The notes below the pieces were generated by a model that was not told where the DNA came from, did not search any database, and saw nothing but the letters and a program-made list of their open reading frames with translations. From positions 248,001 to 312,000 of the forward strand of contig NZ_PISM01000020.1 of the NCBI RefSeq assembly GCF_002929225.1: 64,000 nt of DNA, given 5' to 3'. This stretch comes from Stutzerimonas kunmingensis. GTDB taxonomy: Bacteria; Pseudomonadota; Gammaproteobacteria; Pseudomonadales; Pseudomonadaceae. Below, in pieces: positions 46,980-57,088 of this stretch. The translations under genes were made by a program, and so were the position numbers. Each line of letters opens with the position of its first letter. Positions within the stretch are counted from its first letter, which is position 1.

Positions 46980-49900
46980 GCCTTCTCCACGTTGACCAGG
47001 AACGACTTGAACTCCGGCGTCTGGGTGTTGGCGTCACCGACGAACGGCGTCAGCGTGTTGGTCAGGTAACCGTTGCGCGCCACCCCGGCGAAGCCCCAGT
47101 GCAGCGGGATGCCGATGTGATGAACGGTCTGGCCGTCCACCGTCAGCGGCTTGATGCGCTTGGTCACCACCGCCACCGCCTTGATGTAGCCGCGGTTGGA
47201 CGACACCTTGACCCGCTCGCCGGCCTTGATGCCCAGCTCGTTGGCCAGCACCTCGCCGATCTCGACGAACTGCTCGGGCTGGGTGATCGCGTTGAGCCGG
47301 CAATGTTTGGTCCAGAAGTGGAAGTGCTCCGTCAGCCGGTAGGTGGTGGCCGCGTAGGGGAAGTCCTCCGCGGTGCCGAACAGCTCCATGTCGTTCTTGA
47401 ACACCCGCGCGGCCGGATTGCTGATGGCCTGGACGTTATCCGGGTGCATGGGATTGCGCCCGATGGGCGTCTCGAACGGCTCGTAATGCTCGGGGAATGG
47501 CCCCTCGTTCATCTTGTCCACGGCGAACAGCCGCGCCACCCCTTCGGGGTTCATGATGAACGGGTTCATGCCTTCCTCTGGGCGCGAGTCGACCTTGAAG
47601 TCCGGCACGTCGGTGCCGCCCCACTTGGTGCCGTCCCACCAGACCAGGCGTTTCTTCTGCGGGTCCCACGGGTCGCCGGCCGGGTCGGCCGAAGCGCGGT
47701 TGTAGAGGATGCGCCGGTTGGCTGGCCAGGCCCATGCCCAGCCCAGCGTCTGGCCCATGCCGTAGGGGTCGGCATTGTCGCGTCGGGCCATCTGGTTGCC
47801 GGCCTGGGTCCAGGAGCCACACCAGATCCAGCAGCCGCTGGAGGTGGTGCCGTCGGCACGCAGCAGACCGAAGCCTGGCAGCAGCTCGCCGGCCTTGGCC
47901 ACCTGCGCTCCGGTCTGCAGGTCGAACACATCGCTCAGGGCCTTTCCGTTGTACTCTTGGGCGATTTCCTCGGCGGTCGGTTCTTCCGGCTGGCGATAGC
48001 CCCAGTCGATGTTGAGCAGCGGCTCTGCGTAGGCCCCGCCCTCCTTGCGATACAGCTCACGCAGGCGATGGAACAGCCCGCCCATGATCACCACGTCGGT
48101 CTGCGCCTGGCCCGGCGGCTCGGCGGCCTTCCAGTGCCATTGCAGCCAGCGCCCGCTGTTGACCAGCGAGCCGTCCTCCTCGGCGAAACAGGTGGTCGGC
48201 AGGCGGAACACCGTGGTCTGGATGCTGGCGGTGTCGACGTCGTTGTACTCGCCGGCGTTGCGCCAGAACTCCGAGGTCTCGGTGGCCAGCGGGTCCATGA
48301 TCACCAGGTACTTGAGCTTGGCCAGCGCGGCGCTGACCTTGGCCTTGTTGGGGAACGAGGCGATGGGGTTGAAGCCCTGGCAGAAATAGCCGTTGACCTG
48401 CCCCTGGTACATCATGTCGAACACCTTGAGCACGTCGTAGCCGGGGATATCCAGCTTCGGCAGCCAGTCGTAGCCCCAGTTGTTCTCCGCGGTGGCGTTC
48501 TTGCCGTACCAGGCCTTCATCAGGCTGACGTGGAATTTCTCGTAGTGCTGCCAGTAGGACAGCTGCCCCGGGCGCAGCGGCTTGGCGGTGCGCTTGGCGA
48601 TGTAGGCCGCGTAGTCCTGCTCGGCTTCCAGCGGCAGCGTCATGTAGCCCGGCAGCAGGTTGGAGAGCAGGCCGAGATCGGTCAGGCCCTGGATATTGGA
48701 GTGCCCGCGCAGCGCGTTCATCCCGCCGCCAGGCATGCCGATGTTGCCGAGCAGCAGCTGCACCATGGCGCCAGTGCGGATCATCTGCGAACCGACCGAA
48801 TGCTGCGTCCAGCCCAGGGCGTACATGATGGTCATGACCTTGCCCGGTGCCGAGGTTTCGGCGATGGTCTCCCACACCTGCAGCATCTTGTCCTGCGGTG
48901 TGCCGCAGATGTTGCTGACCACTTCCGGCGTGTAACGGCTGTAGTGCTGCTTGAGCAGATTAAACACGCAGCGTGGGTGGGTCAGGCTCTTGTCGACGCG
49001 GGCGAAGCCTTCATCGTCCAGCTCGTAGCTCCAGCTGGCCTTGTCCGTATAGGTACGCCGATCGCCGTCGTAGCCGTTGAACAGACCATTCTCGAAGCCG
49101 AAGCCTTCCTTCACGATGAACGAGACGTCGGTGTAGTTGACCACGTACTCGTGCTGGATCTTGTCGTTTTCCAGCAGGTAGTTGATCAGCCCGCCGAGGA
49201 AGGCGATGTCGGTGCCGGTGCGGATCGGCGCATACATGTCGGCCACCGAGGCCGAACGGGTGAAGCGCGGATCGACCACCACCAGCCGCGCCTTGTTGCG
49301 AGCCTTGGCCTCGGTGACCCATTTGAAGCCGCACGGGTGCGCTTCGGCGGCGTTACCGCCCATGATCAGGACCAGGTCAGCGTTCTGGATATCGGACCAG
49401 TGATTGGTCATGGCTCCACGGCCAAACGTCGGGGCAAGACTTGCCACCGTCGGGCCGTGTCAGACACGTGCCTGGTTATCGAATCCCAGAATGCCGAGTG
49501 AACGCACCACCTTGTGGGTGATGTAACCCGCCTCGTTGGATGACGCCGAGGCGGCGAGGAAACCGGTGCTCAGCCAGCGGTTGACCGTCTGACCCTCTTC
49601 GTTGCGTTCGACGAAGTTGGCGTCGCGGTCGTCCTTCATCAGCCGCGCGATGCGGTCGAGGGCGTCGCTCCACTCGATGCGCTTCCACTCGTTGCTGCCG
49701 GTTTCGCGGACTTCCGGGTGGGTCAGGCGGTTGGGGCTGTGAACGAAGTCGAGCAGGCCGGCGCCTTTCGGGCACAGGGTGCCGCGGTTGACCGGGTGAT
49801 CGGAGTCGCCTTCGATGTGGATGATGTTCTGTGCGACGTTCTTGCCGCCGCTGCCCTGGCTGTAGATGATCAGCCCGCAACCGACGGAGCAGTAGGGGCA

Positions 49901-50050
49901 GGTGTTGCGAGTCTCGCGCGTGTTGGTCAGTTTGAAATGCCGGATCGACTCGGCATACGCCGTCGGCGGGGCCATACCCAATGCCGCCATGCTCGACGCC
50001 CCAAGGCCCACACCGCAGACCTTGAAGAACTGTCGACGGTTCATATCCAT
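46976..50050 (-). CDS. fdnG: Formate dehydrogenase alpha subunit, selenoprotein (FdnG)
   Basis: A 1024-residue molybdo/tungsto-bis-MGD selenoprotein oxidising formate to CO2. It has a twin-arginine signal ([14 protein letters not shown]) for Tat export, then a [4Fe-4S] site ([12 protein letters not shown]) and [12 protein letters not shown]. An in-frame TGA at 49460-49462 is codon 197 in the context DNQARV[13 protein letters not shown], the place of the catalytic selenocysteine in FdnG. Downstream motifs ([40 protein letters not shown]) continue the family. AAGGAG stands 8 bases before the ATG. An ordinary ORF caller splits it in two. It opens the fdnGHI-fdhE-selAB-selC array. Confidence 0.97.
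49417..49462 (-). promoter_or_regulatory. SECIS hairpin after the fdnG UGA
   Basis: Directly after the TGA the message has CACGGCC, which pairs perfectly with GGCCGTG 30 bases on, and inside it an apical hairpin GGCAA-GTC-TTGCC. This is the size, place and apical-loop type of bacterial SECIS elements bound by SelB. Confidence 0.88.
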
Positions 50051-50200
50051 CGGAGGTTCTCCTTCTTATCAGGCTGGTACGCCGATGCTTTGCCGGCGTC
50101 TGCTAAGCAGCTTAGTCAAGAATGGACAAAGTAAAGGACTAATTCCGAGCTCCGCTGCCTCGCGGCGTACCGATGAACGAGCCTTGATCGGGGCGGGCAT

Positions 50201-51037
50201 TCAGGCATCGGCGGCCATGGCCAGCTGCTTTTTCCAATCCCTGGGCGATTGCCCGGTGTGCGCCTTGAAAGCCCGGGAGAATGCGGCTTCGCTGCCGTAG
50301 CCCACTTCGATCGCGATCACCTTGATCGGCCGTCCGCGACGCAGGGCCTTCTGCGCCAGGCGGACGCGCCAGCCCTGCAGATACTGGCCCGGCGTGGTGC
50401 CGACGGTTTCGCGGAAGGCCGTGGCGAACACGCTGCGCGACATCCCGGCAACGCTGGCCAGCTCCTCGAGCGTCCAGTCCTGCGCCGGCGCCTCGTGCAT
50501 CGCCACCAGAGCATTGCGCAGGCGCGGGTGCGCCAGCCCGGACAGCAGCCCGCCATTCACCTCGTCGCTTTCCATCAGCTGGCGCAGAACCTGGATCATC
50601 ACCACTTCGAGCAACCGCTCGACCAGTGCCACGCGCCCGCAGCGTTGCTCGAAGGCCTCCTCGAACAGCAGCGAGAGGATCGGCTCGGCGCCCCAGACCT
50701 GATCCAGCGGCAGGCAGACGACATCGGCCAGCGCCGAGGCGATCGGGTTGCTGGTGCCGCCTTCGAACGACAGGTTTGCGCAGACCATGTCCGCGTTCTG
50801 CCCGGGCGCGATGATGAAACGGTGCGTCAGCGGGCGCGGAAACAGCAGCAGGCTCGGTCGCTCGACCTGCAGCGATTCCCTGCCATAGCGCACCTCCAGC
50901 GTGCCGCTGCGCACCAAGTGCAGCTGTCCGTGCACGCCATCGCTTTGCAGGGTGTTGATGCCGCACAGGGGGCCGGTATTGAAAACCTGTGCGCTCATCG
51001 GGAAGTGGGTCATCAGCGCAGCGAGCCGGTCGGCCAT
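50201..51037 (-). CDS. AraC-family regulator with cupin-type sensor
   Basis: A 278-residue regulator. The N-terminal half (about 20-120) is a cupin_6-like ligand domain (GQLHLVRSGTLEVRYG, LLLFPRPLTHRFI). The C-terminal half has two helix-turn-helices (TLEELASVAGMSRSVFATAF and IKVIAIEVGYGSEAAFSRAF), the AraC DNA-binding unit. The start at 51037 has AGGAG 7 bases upstream. It is divergent from ohr with a palindrome between, so control of ohr and the hydrolase is likely. The effector is unknown. Confidence 0.88.
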   Translation of the reverse strand: MADRLAALMTHFPMSAQVFNTGPLCGINTLQSDGVHGQLHLVRSGTLEVRYGRESLQVERPSLLLFPRPLTHRFIIAPGQNADMVCANLSFEGGTSNPIASALADVVCLPLDQVWGAEPILSLLFEEAFEQRCGRVALVERLLEVVMIQVLRQLMESDEVNGGLLSGLAHPRLRNALVAMHEAPAQDWTLEELASVAGMSRSVFATAFRETVGTTPGQYLQGWRVRLAQKALRRGRPIKVIAIEVGYGSEAAFSRAFKAHTGQSPRDWKKQLAMAADA

Positions 51038-51072
51038 CTTCGTACTCCTGATCATGTTTTCCGGATTCTACG

Positions 51073-51095
51073 TCACCAATAGTTTTTTCTGGTGA
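51073..51095. promoter_or_regulatory. Candidate operator between araC-like gene and ohr
   Basis: TCACCA, 11 bases containing a T-tract, TGGTGA: a perfect 6-bp inverted repeat in the 119-base divergent promoter region. Its form fits a dimeric regulator site. Confidence 0.5.
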
Positions 51096-51156
51096 GCAGA
51101 ATAGCTCTCACCGGGCAACAACGCCCTGGCCTACCAGCAGAACAGGAACCGTAGCC

Positions 51157-51585
51157 ATGACCATCGAAAAGATTCTCTACACCGCCACTGCAACCGCCAC
51201 CGGCGGACGTGAAGGTCGCGCCAGCTCCTCCGATCAGGCGCTCGACGTGCAGCTGTCCACGCCGCGTGAACTGGGCGGCGCCGGCGGCCCCGGCACCAAC
51301 CCCGAGCAGCTGTTCGCTGCCGGCTACTCGGCCTGCTTTCTCGGCGCGCTGAAGTTCGTCGCCGGCAAGCAGAAGGTCGCCCTGCCAGCCGACACCCGCA
51401 TCACCGGCAAGGTCGGCATCGGCCAGATCCCCACCGGCTTCGGCATCGAAGCCGAGCTGACCATCAGCGCACCCGGCATTGCCCACGACGTGTTGCAGGA
51501 GCTGGTCAACCAGGCCCACGTGGTCTGCCCGTACTCCAATGCCACCCGCGGCAACATCAACGTAACCCTGATCCTCGCCGACTGA
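51157..51585 (+). CDS. ohr: Organic hydroperoxide resistance protein (Ohr/OsmC family)
   Basis: A 142-residue thiol peroxidase. The catalytic pair is C60 ([11 protein letters not shown]) and C124 ([13 protein letters not shown]), with R19 and E50 at the expected places. It reduces organic hydroperoxides with lipoyl-protein electrons in the cytoplasm. Normally it is repressed by OhrR; no OhrR is adjacent, and the divergent regulator is an AraC type. The alpha/beta hydrolase gene follows 38 bases later. Confidence 0.95.
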   Translation: MTIEKILYTATATATGGREGRASSSDQALDVQLSTPRELGGAGGPGTNPEQLFAAGYSACFLGALKFVAGKQKVALPADTRITGKVGIGQIPTGFGIEAELTISAPGIAHDVLQELVNQAHVVCPYSNATRGNINVTLILAD

Positions 51586-51623
51586 TTCAGCCCACCGTAC
51601 CTAACTAACAGGAGACACACGCC

Positions 51624-52574
51624 ATGAATGCCATCATCCGCACCTTCACCCTCCCGCTGCTGGCCATCGCGATGCAGCCAGTTTTCGCCGCGCAGCCGGA
51701 GCAGACCACGCAACCGACATCCAGTATCGCCAGCGCTCGCACCGCCAGCACCATCACCACGGCCGATGGCGTGCAGCTGTACTACAAGGACTGGGGCCCG
51801 AAGGACGGTCCGGTGGTCACCTTCAGCCATGGCTGGCCGCTCAACTCGGACAGCTGGGAATCACAGATGCTGTTTCTCGCATCCGAGGGCTACCGAGTGG
51901 TCGCTCACGACCGCCGCGGCCATGGCCGCTCCAGCCAGCCGTGGGAAGGCAACGACATGGATCACTATGCCGACGACCTGGCCGCGGTGATCGAGGCGCT
52001 GGACCTGAAGGACGTGACCCTGGTGGGCTTTTCCACCGGTGGCGGCGAGGTGGCGCGCTACATCGGCCGCCACGGCACCGAACGGGTGAAGAAGGCCGTG
52101 CTGGTCAGCGCCGTGCCGCCGATGATGCTGAAAACCGCGGATAACCCGGGTGGGCTGCCGCTGGAAGTCTTCGACGGCATCCGCAAGGCATCGTTGGAGG
52201 ATCGCGCGCAGCTGTACCTCGACCTCGCCTCCGGCCCGTTCTATGGCTTCAATCGTCCGGGGGCTAAGGTTTCCCAGGGGTTGATCGACAACTGGCGTGC
52301 CCAGGGTCTGCAGGCCGGGCACAAGAACACCTATGACTCCATTGCCGCCTTCTCGGCCACCGATTTTCGCGGCGACCTGAAGAAGTTCGATGTGCCGACC
52401 CTGGTGATCCACGGCGACGATGACCAGATCGTGCCACTAGACAGCTCGGGCAAGGCATCCGCAGCGCTGATCAAGGATGCGAAGCTGATCGTCTATCCCG
52501 GCGCGCCGCACGGCCTGACCGACACTCACAAGGAGCGCTTCAACAACGATCTGCTGGCCTTTCTCAAGGAGTGA
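51624..52574 (+). CDS. Exported alpha/beta hydrolase (chloroperoxidase-like)
   Basis: A 316-residue hydrolase with a signal peptide ([20 protein letters not shown], cleavage near FAAQ). The nucleophile is S137 in GFSTGGGE, the acid stands in [12 protein letters not shown], and the histidine in [12 protein letters not shown]. The [10 protein letters not shown] and [10 protein letters not shown] segments are those of cofactor-free haloperoxidases/aryl esterases. The natural substrate is unknown. The short gap after ohr suggests co-transcription under the AraC-like regulator. Confidence 0.88.
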   Translation: MNAIIRTFTLPLLAIAMQPVFAAQPEQTTQPTSSIASARTASTITTADGVQLYYKDWGPKDGPVVTFSHGWPLNSDSWESQMLFLASEGYRVVAHDRRGHGRSSQPWEGNDMDHYADDLAAVIEALDLKDVTLVGFSTGGGEVARYIGRHGTERVKKAVLVSAVPPMMLKTADNPGGLPLEVFDGIRKASLEDRAQLYLDLASGPFYGFNRPGAKVSQGLIDNWRAQGLQAGHKNTYDSIAAFSATDFRGDLKKFDVPTLVIHGDDDQIVPLDSSGKASAALIKDAKLIVYPGAPHGLTDTHKERFNNDLLAFLKE

Positions 52575-52630
52575 TGCGCAGCGGCTTTATCGAGCGGCTC
52601 GCAGCACCGCATCACTTGCCGCTCAGAAAC

Positions 52631-52660
52631 GACAAACCCCGCCAGATGGCGGGGTTTGTC
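52631..52660. terminator. Strong two-way terminator hairpin
   Basis: GACAAACCCCGCC-AGAT-GGCGGGGTTTGTC: a 13-bp perfect stem with a 4-base loop, with A and T runs built into the stem so that it works on both strands. It separates the convergent hydrolase and Tim44-like genes. Confidence 0.88.
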
Positions 52661-52704
52661 TGTGGACTGCGCTAAGGCAGACCAGATTTTCTACACGACG
52701 CCGA

Positions 52705-53547
52705 TCAGGCGTTCTGGCGGATACCAGCGACCAGCCAAGGCTGGTTCTCGCCCTGGGCACGTTCCATGCGCCAGCTTTCGCTGAACGGCTCGCCCTGGTC
52801 GAAGCGCGAAGTCTTCGCGGTGCCGGTGAAGGTCAGGGTCGCGGTGGTCTTCTCGGCATCGTCGTCGACGCCGTCGAGCTGGATTTGCAGATCGTCGATG
52901 TAGGTCGACTGATAGGCATCACCGATCTCGGCGCGCTCCTGCTTGAGGAAGCCCAGCAGCTGGGGGGTGACGAACTCGGAGATCTTGTCCATCTCGTTGG
53001 CGTCCCAGTGCTGCTGCAGCGAGAGGAAATGCTCACGGGCTGCGGCGACGAAGCTCTGCTCGTTGAACCAGGCCGGGGCGTTGATCACCGGGGCGGCGGC
53101 AACCGGGGCGGCGCTGCCACCGAAGATGGAGGTCGACGGCTGCTGAGGCATGTCACGCTGCATCGGCGCATGGCCGGCCATGGCAGGCTGCTGCTGGCGA
53201 CGGCGGGCGGCGAGGAAGCGGAACAGCAGGAACGCGATCACGCCGAAGATCAGGATATCCATGAACTGGATGCCCTCGAAGCCGTCGCCCATGAACATCG
53301 AGGCGAGCAGGCCACCGGCGGCCAGACCGGCCAGCGGGCCGAGCCAGCGCGAGGCACCGCTGGCGGCAGCGGGCGTCTGACGGCCAGCCTGATTCGGAGC
53401 GGCCTGGGTCTGCTGGGGCGCCTGGCGGGTCTGGTGGCTGGGCGCCGAGCCGAAGCTCTTGCCGCCGCCGAAACGCTTGGCGTGGGCGTCGAGCGCGAAG
53501 GTCAGGCTGATACACAGCGCCATGAAGATGCTAAGCACACGTTGCAT
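52705..53547 (-). CDS. Tim44-like domain protein
   Basis: A 280-residue protein. A signal-like N-terminus (MQRVLSIFMALCISLTFALD) is followed by KRFGGGKSFG, a Gln/Ala-rich linker, two hydrophobic stretches (LAGLAAGGLLASMFMG and FMDILIFGVIAFLLFRFLA) and a Tim44-like domain (about 160-280, NEQSFVAAAREHFLSLQQHWDA). Proteins of this form are common in Pseudomonas, and their role is not settled. It stands alone. Confidence 0.88.
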   Translation of the reverse strand: MQRVLSIFMALCISLTFALDAHAKRFGGGKSFGSAPSHQTRQAPQQTQAAPNQAGRQTPAAASGASRWLGPLAGLAAGGLLASMFMGDGFEGIQFMDILIFGVIAFLLFRFLAARRRQQQPAMAGHAPMQRDMPQQPSTSIFGGSAAPVAAAPVINAPAWFNEQSFVAAAREHFLSLQQHWDANEMDKISEFVTPQLLGFLKQERAEIGDAYQSTYIDDLQIQLDGVDDDAEKTTATLTFTGTAKTSRFDQGEPFSESWRMERAQGENQPWLVAGIRQNA

Positions 53548-53721
53548 TGAGTGTTCCCGCTAAAAAGAGTGGAGTACGCGCGCCATCCTGCCGAGGCAGG
53601 CAGGGGTTGGCCAGGGGCAGTATGTTACCGGCTTTTGCTTGCGACCGTTGGTCGCGCCAGGTCAACGCTGGGCGAGGTGCGAAAACGGAGCCTGACGGCT
53701 CCGTTCTGTGCTGCAGCGGGT

Positions 53722-54825
53722 TTAGCGCCAGTTGTACAGCTCCTTCTCGGAGATCTCGTGCATCGGCTTGACCTGTTCCTGGAAGGCTTTCATCGAGGCC
53801 CAGATGCGACCGTTCAGCTCGCTCTGCGCTGCCAGCTCGCCAAGCACCAGCTCCGATTGCTCCTGCATGGCACCGAGTACTTCGTCGGGGAAGCGCTTGA
53901 GCTCCACGCCTTGCTGCTTGAGCTGGTCCAGCGCCAGGGCGTTGTTGTAGACATAGTCATCCATCATGTCGCGGCTGGCCGCACGGGTCGCCTCGGTGAG
54001 GATCGCCTGCAGGTCCTCGGGCAGGGTGTCCATCGCCTTCTGGTTCACTAGCAGCTCCAGCACCGCCTGCGGCTCCTGCCAGCCTGGGTAGTAGTAATAC
54101 TTGGCGGCCTTGTGCAGACCGAAGGCCAGGTCGTTGTACGGGCTGACCCAGTCGGTGGCGTCGATCGCGCCGGTCTGCAGCGCGGTAAACACTTCGCCGC
54201 CGGGCAGATTGACGGTGGTTGCGCCGAGACGCGCCAGCACTTCGCCACCGAGACCCGGCATGCGGATCTTCAGCCCGCGCAGGTCGTCCAGCGAATCGAT
54301 TTCCTTGTTGTACCAGCCGCCCATCTGCATGCCGGTGTTGCCGACCACCATCGGCTTCACGCCGAAAGGTGCATAGGCCTCTTCCCAGAACTTCTGGCCT
54401 TCGCCCTTGCTCAGCCAGGCGTTCATCTCGATGGCGGACAGGCCGAACGGTACCGAGGTGAAGAACTGCGCGGTGGGCACCTTGCCCTTCCAGTAGTAGG
54501 CGGCGCCGTGGCCCATTTCGGCGGTGCCGCGGGAAACGGCATCGAATACTTCCAGCGCCGGGACCAGTTCGCCGGCCGCATAGACCTTGATGGTCAGGCG
54601 GCCGTCGCTCATCACCTTGACGCGATCGGCCAGACGTTCGGCGGCGGTGCCCAGGCCCGGGTAGTTCTTCGGCCAGGCGGTGACCATCTTCCAAGTGTAG
54701 GTCTTGGCGGGTTCGCTGGCGGCCTGCTGGCCTGTGGTTTCGACTTTCTTGTCGTCGTTGCAACCGGCGAGGCCGAGGGTGGCAAGCAAGGCAGCGGCAG
54801 CACCGAACAGATGGCGGCGTTTCAT
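53722..54825 (-). CDS. TRAP transporter solute-binding lipoprotein (DctP type)
   Basis: A 367-residue periplasmic binding protein. The N-terminus MKRRHLFGAAAALLATLGLAGC ends in a lipobox, so it is likely anchored as a lipoprotein. Mature motifs: FDAVSRGTAEMGHGAAYYW, GGWYNKEIDSLDDLRGLKIR, DATDWVSPYNDLAFGLHKAA. These match the TakP/DctP-7 group, which binds 2-oxoacids or dicarboxylates. The start at 54825 has AAGGA upstream. No DctQ or DctM permease genes are adjacent, so it is an orphan. Confidence 0.9.
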   Translation of the reverse strand: MKRRHLFGAAAALLATLGLAGCNDDKKVETTGQQAASEPAKTYTWKMVTAWPKNYPGLGTAAERLADRVKVMSDGRLTIKVYAAGELVPALEVFDAVSRGTAEMGHGAAYYWKGKVPTAQFFTSVPFGLSAIEMNAWLSKGEGQKFWEEAYAPFGVKPMVVGNTGMQMGGWYNKEIDSLDDLRGLKIRMPGLGGEVLARLGATTVNLPGGEVFTALQTGAIDATDWVSPYNDLAFGLHKAAKYYYYPGWQEPQAVLELLVNQKAMDTLPEDLQAILTEATRAASRDMMDDYVYNNALALDQLKQQGVELKRFPDEVLGAMQEQSELVLGELAAQSELNGRIWASMKAFQEQVKPMHEISEKELYNWR

Positions 54826-54898
54826 GGGTCGGTATCCTTGGAAGATTCTTCTTATAGGAATGGCTTGTCGGTATGACGGGTTGACGTTAGCGTCAACC

Positions 54899-57088
54899 TC
54901 ACAGGGCTTCAAGTTTTGCGTAGCTGAGCATCAGCCATTTGCTGCCCTCGTCCTCGAAATTCACCTGCACCCGCGCCTGGGCGCCGGAGCCTTCGAAGTT
55001 GAGGATGGTGCCTTCGCCGAACAGCGAATGGCGTACACGCTGGCCGAGGCTGAACGGCGTTTCCGGCACGCCGGCGCCGTCGAACAGCGACGAGCCGCTC
55101 ATGCTCTTGCCGCTGAACGAGCGCGTCACGGTATTGCTCAGACGTACTTCCTGGATCAGCGCCGGCGGCACTTCGCGGACGAAACGCGAGATCTTGTTAT
55201 AGGTCTCGCTGCCGTACAGCCGGCGCGTTTCGGCGTAGGTGATCACCAGCTGCTGCATGGCGCGGGTGATGCCGACGTAGGCCAGGCGGCGTTCTTCTTC
55301 CAGACGGCCGGATTCCTCCAGGCTCATCTTGTGCGGGAACAGGCCTTCTTCCATGCCGACCAGGAACACCAGCGGGAACTCCAGGCCCTTGGCGCTGTGC
55401 AGGGTCATCAGCTGCACGCTGTCCTCGTGGTCGCCGGCCTGCTGTTCGCCGGCCTCCAGCGAGGCGTGGTCGAGAAAGGCCGCCAGCGGTGACTGGACGT
55501 CGTCGTCCTCTTCGCTGTAGCTGTCGAAGGCGCGCGCGGCGGAGACCAGTTCCTCGAGGTTTTCCACCCGCGCCTGGGCTTTCTCGCCCTTTTCGTCGCG
55601 GTGATAGGCAAGCAGCCCGGACTGCTCGATGACCAGCTGCGCCATGCTGTGCAGCTGCATGCCTTCGACCTTCAGCGCCAGGGTATCGACCAGCTCGACA
55701 AAGGCGTTCAGCGCGCTGGCAGCGCGGCCGGAAACCGCCTTGGTACCGACCGCCTGATGCAGCGCCGCCCACATCGACAGGCCCTGATCACGCGCCAGCT
55801 GGCGCAGTGCTTCGACGGTCTTCTCGCCGATGCCGCGCGCCGGCACGTTGATCACCCGTTCCAGCGCCGCGTCGTTGTCGCGGGTCTGGATCAGGCGCAG
55901 GTAGGCCATGGCGTTCTTGATCTCGGCGCGCTCGAAGAAGCGCTGGCCGCCGTAGATGCGGTAGGGAATCTTCTCGCGCAGCAGCGCCTCTTCCAGCACC
56001 CGCGACTGGGCGTTGGAGCGGTAGAGGATGGCGATCTCGCTGCGGCTCACGCCGTCGCGGATGGCCTTCTCGATGCTCTCGACCACGTAGCGCGCTTCGT
56101 CGTGCTCGTTGAACGCGGCGTACAGGCTGATCGGCTCGCCCTCGCAGCCGGAAGTCCAGAGCTCCTTGCCGAGACGGCCCTGGTTGTTGGCGATCAGCGC
56201 GTTGGCGGCCTTGAGGATGCAGGCGGTGGAGCGGTAGTTCTGCTCCAGGCGGATGGTTTCGGCGTCGGGGAAATCCTGGCTGAACTGGTGCAGGTTTTCG
56301 ATCCGCGCGCCGCGCCAGCCGTAGATCGACTGGTCGTCGTCGCCGACCACCATCAGGCTCTCGCCGCCCTTGGCCAGAAGCCGCAACCAGGCGTACTGCA
56401 CGGCGTTGGTGTCCTGGAATTCGTCCACCAGCACGTGGCGGAAACGCCGCTGGTAGTGATCGAGCAGGCCCGGGTGGTCGCGCCACAGGTCCAGGGCGCG
56501 CAGCAGCAGCTCGGAGAAATCGATCACCCCGGCGCGGGCGCAGGCCTCTTCATAGGCTTCGTAGATCTTCAGCTGGGTGGCGAGGAACAGGTCACCGCCG
56601 GCCTGGATGTTGCGCGGACGCAGGCCTTCGTCCTTCTGCGCGTTGATCCACCACTGCGCCTGGCGCGCCGGCCAGCGTTGCTCGTCGAGGCCGAGTTCGC
56701 GGATCACCCGTTTGACCAGCCGCTGCTGGTCGTCGGAATCGAGGATCTGGAAGTTCTGCGCCAGCTTGGCTTCCTGCCAGTGCGCGCGCAGCAGGCGGTG
56801 GGCCAGGCCGTGAAAGGTGCCCACCCACATGCCCTGCGGGTTCACGTGCAGCAGCTGCTCGATGCGCTGACGCATCTCGGCGGCAGCCTTGTTGGTGAAG
56901 GTCACCGACAGGATCGAGTGCAGCGAGGCGCGCTCGACCTGGTGCAGCCAGGCGATACGGTGCACCAGAACGCGGGTCTTGCCCGAGCCGGCACCAGCCA
57001 ATACCAGCTGGCGGCCAAGCGGCGCGGCCACGGCCTGGCGCTGAGCATCGTTGAGGGAATTCAGGAGGAGAGAGAGATCGTCATGCAT
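54899..57088 (-). CDS. uvrD: DNA helicase II UvrD
   Basis: A 729-residue SF1A helicase for nucleotide-excision and mismatch repair. Walker A AGAGSGKT at 31-38; then SVTFTNKAAAEMRQRI, DEFQDTNAVQY, VGDDDQSIYGWRGA, LEQNYRST, LMTLHSAKGLEFP and EERRLAYVGITRA are the ordered SF1 motifs. The C-terminal Tudor-like end (LGQRVRHSLFGEGTIL) is present. Length matches the family. Confidence 0.97.
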   Translation of the reverse strand: MHDDLSLLLNSLNDAQRQAVAAPLGRQLVLAGAGSGKTRVLVHRIAWLHQVERASLHSILSVTFTNKAAAEMRQRIEQLLHVNPQGMWVGTFHGLAHRLLRAHWQEAKLAQNFQILDSDDQQRLVKRVIRELGLDEQRWPARQAQWWINAQKDEGLRPRNIQAGGDLFLATQLKIYEAYEEACARAGVIDFSELLLRALDLWRDHPGLLDHYQRRFRHVLVDEFQDTNAVQYAWLRLLAKGGESLMVVGDDDQSIYGWRGARIENLHQFSQDFPDAETIRLEQNYRSTACILKAANALIANNQGRLGKELWTSGCEGEPISLYAAFNEHDEARYVVESIEKAIRDGVSRSEIAILYRSNAQSRVLEEALLREKIPYRIYGGQRFFERAEIKNAMAYLRLIQTRDNDAALERVINVPARGIGEKTVEALRQLARDQGLSMWAALHQAVGTKAVSGRAASALNAFVELVDTLALKVEGMQLHSMAQLVIEQSGLLAYHRDEKGEKAQARVENLEELVSAARAFDSYSEEDDDVQSPLAAFLDHASLEAGEQQAGDHEDSVQLMTLHSAKGLEFPLVFLVGMEEGLFPHKMSLEESGRLEEERRLAYVGITRAMQQLVITYAETRRLYGSETYNKISRFVREVPPALIQEVRLSNTVTRSFSGKSMSGSSLFDGAGVPETPFSLGQRVRHSLFGEGTILNFEGSGAQARVQVNFEDEGSKWLMLSYAKLEAL

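Noticed and set aside
49460-49462. Premature stop or frameshift in formate dehydrogenase
   Set aside because: The TGA is the selenocysteine codon: same frame on both sides, right context, SECIS hairpin, and selA, selB, selC present.
47099-49501. An 800-codon open frame antisense to fdnG
   Set aside because: It mirrors the GC-rich codon structure of fdnG and has no recognisable domain; fdnG is certain.
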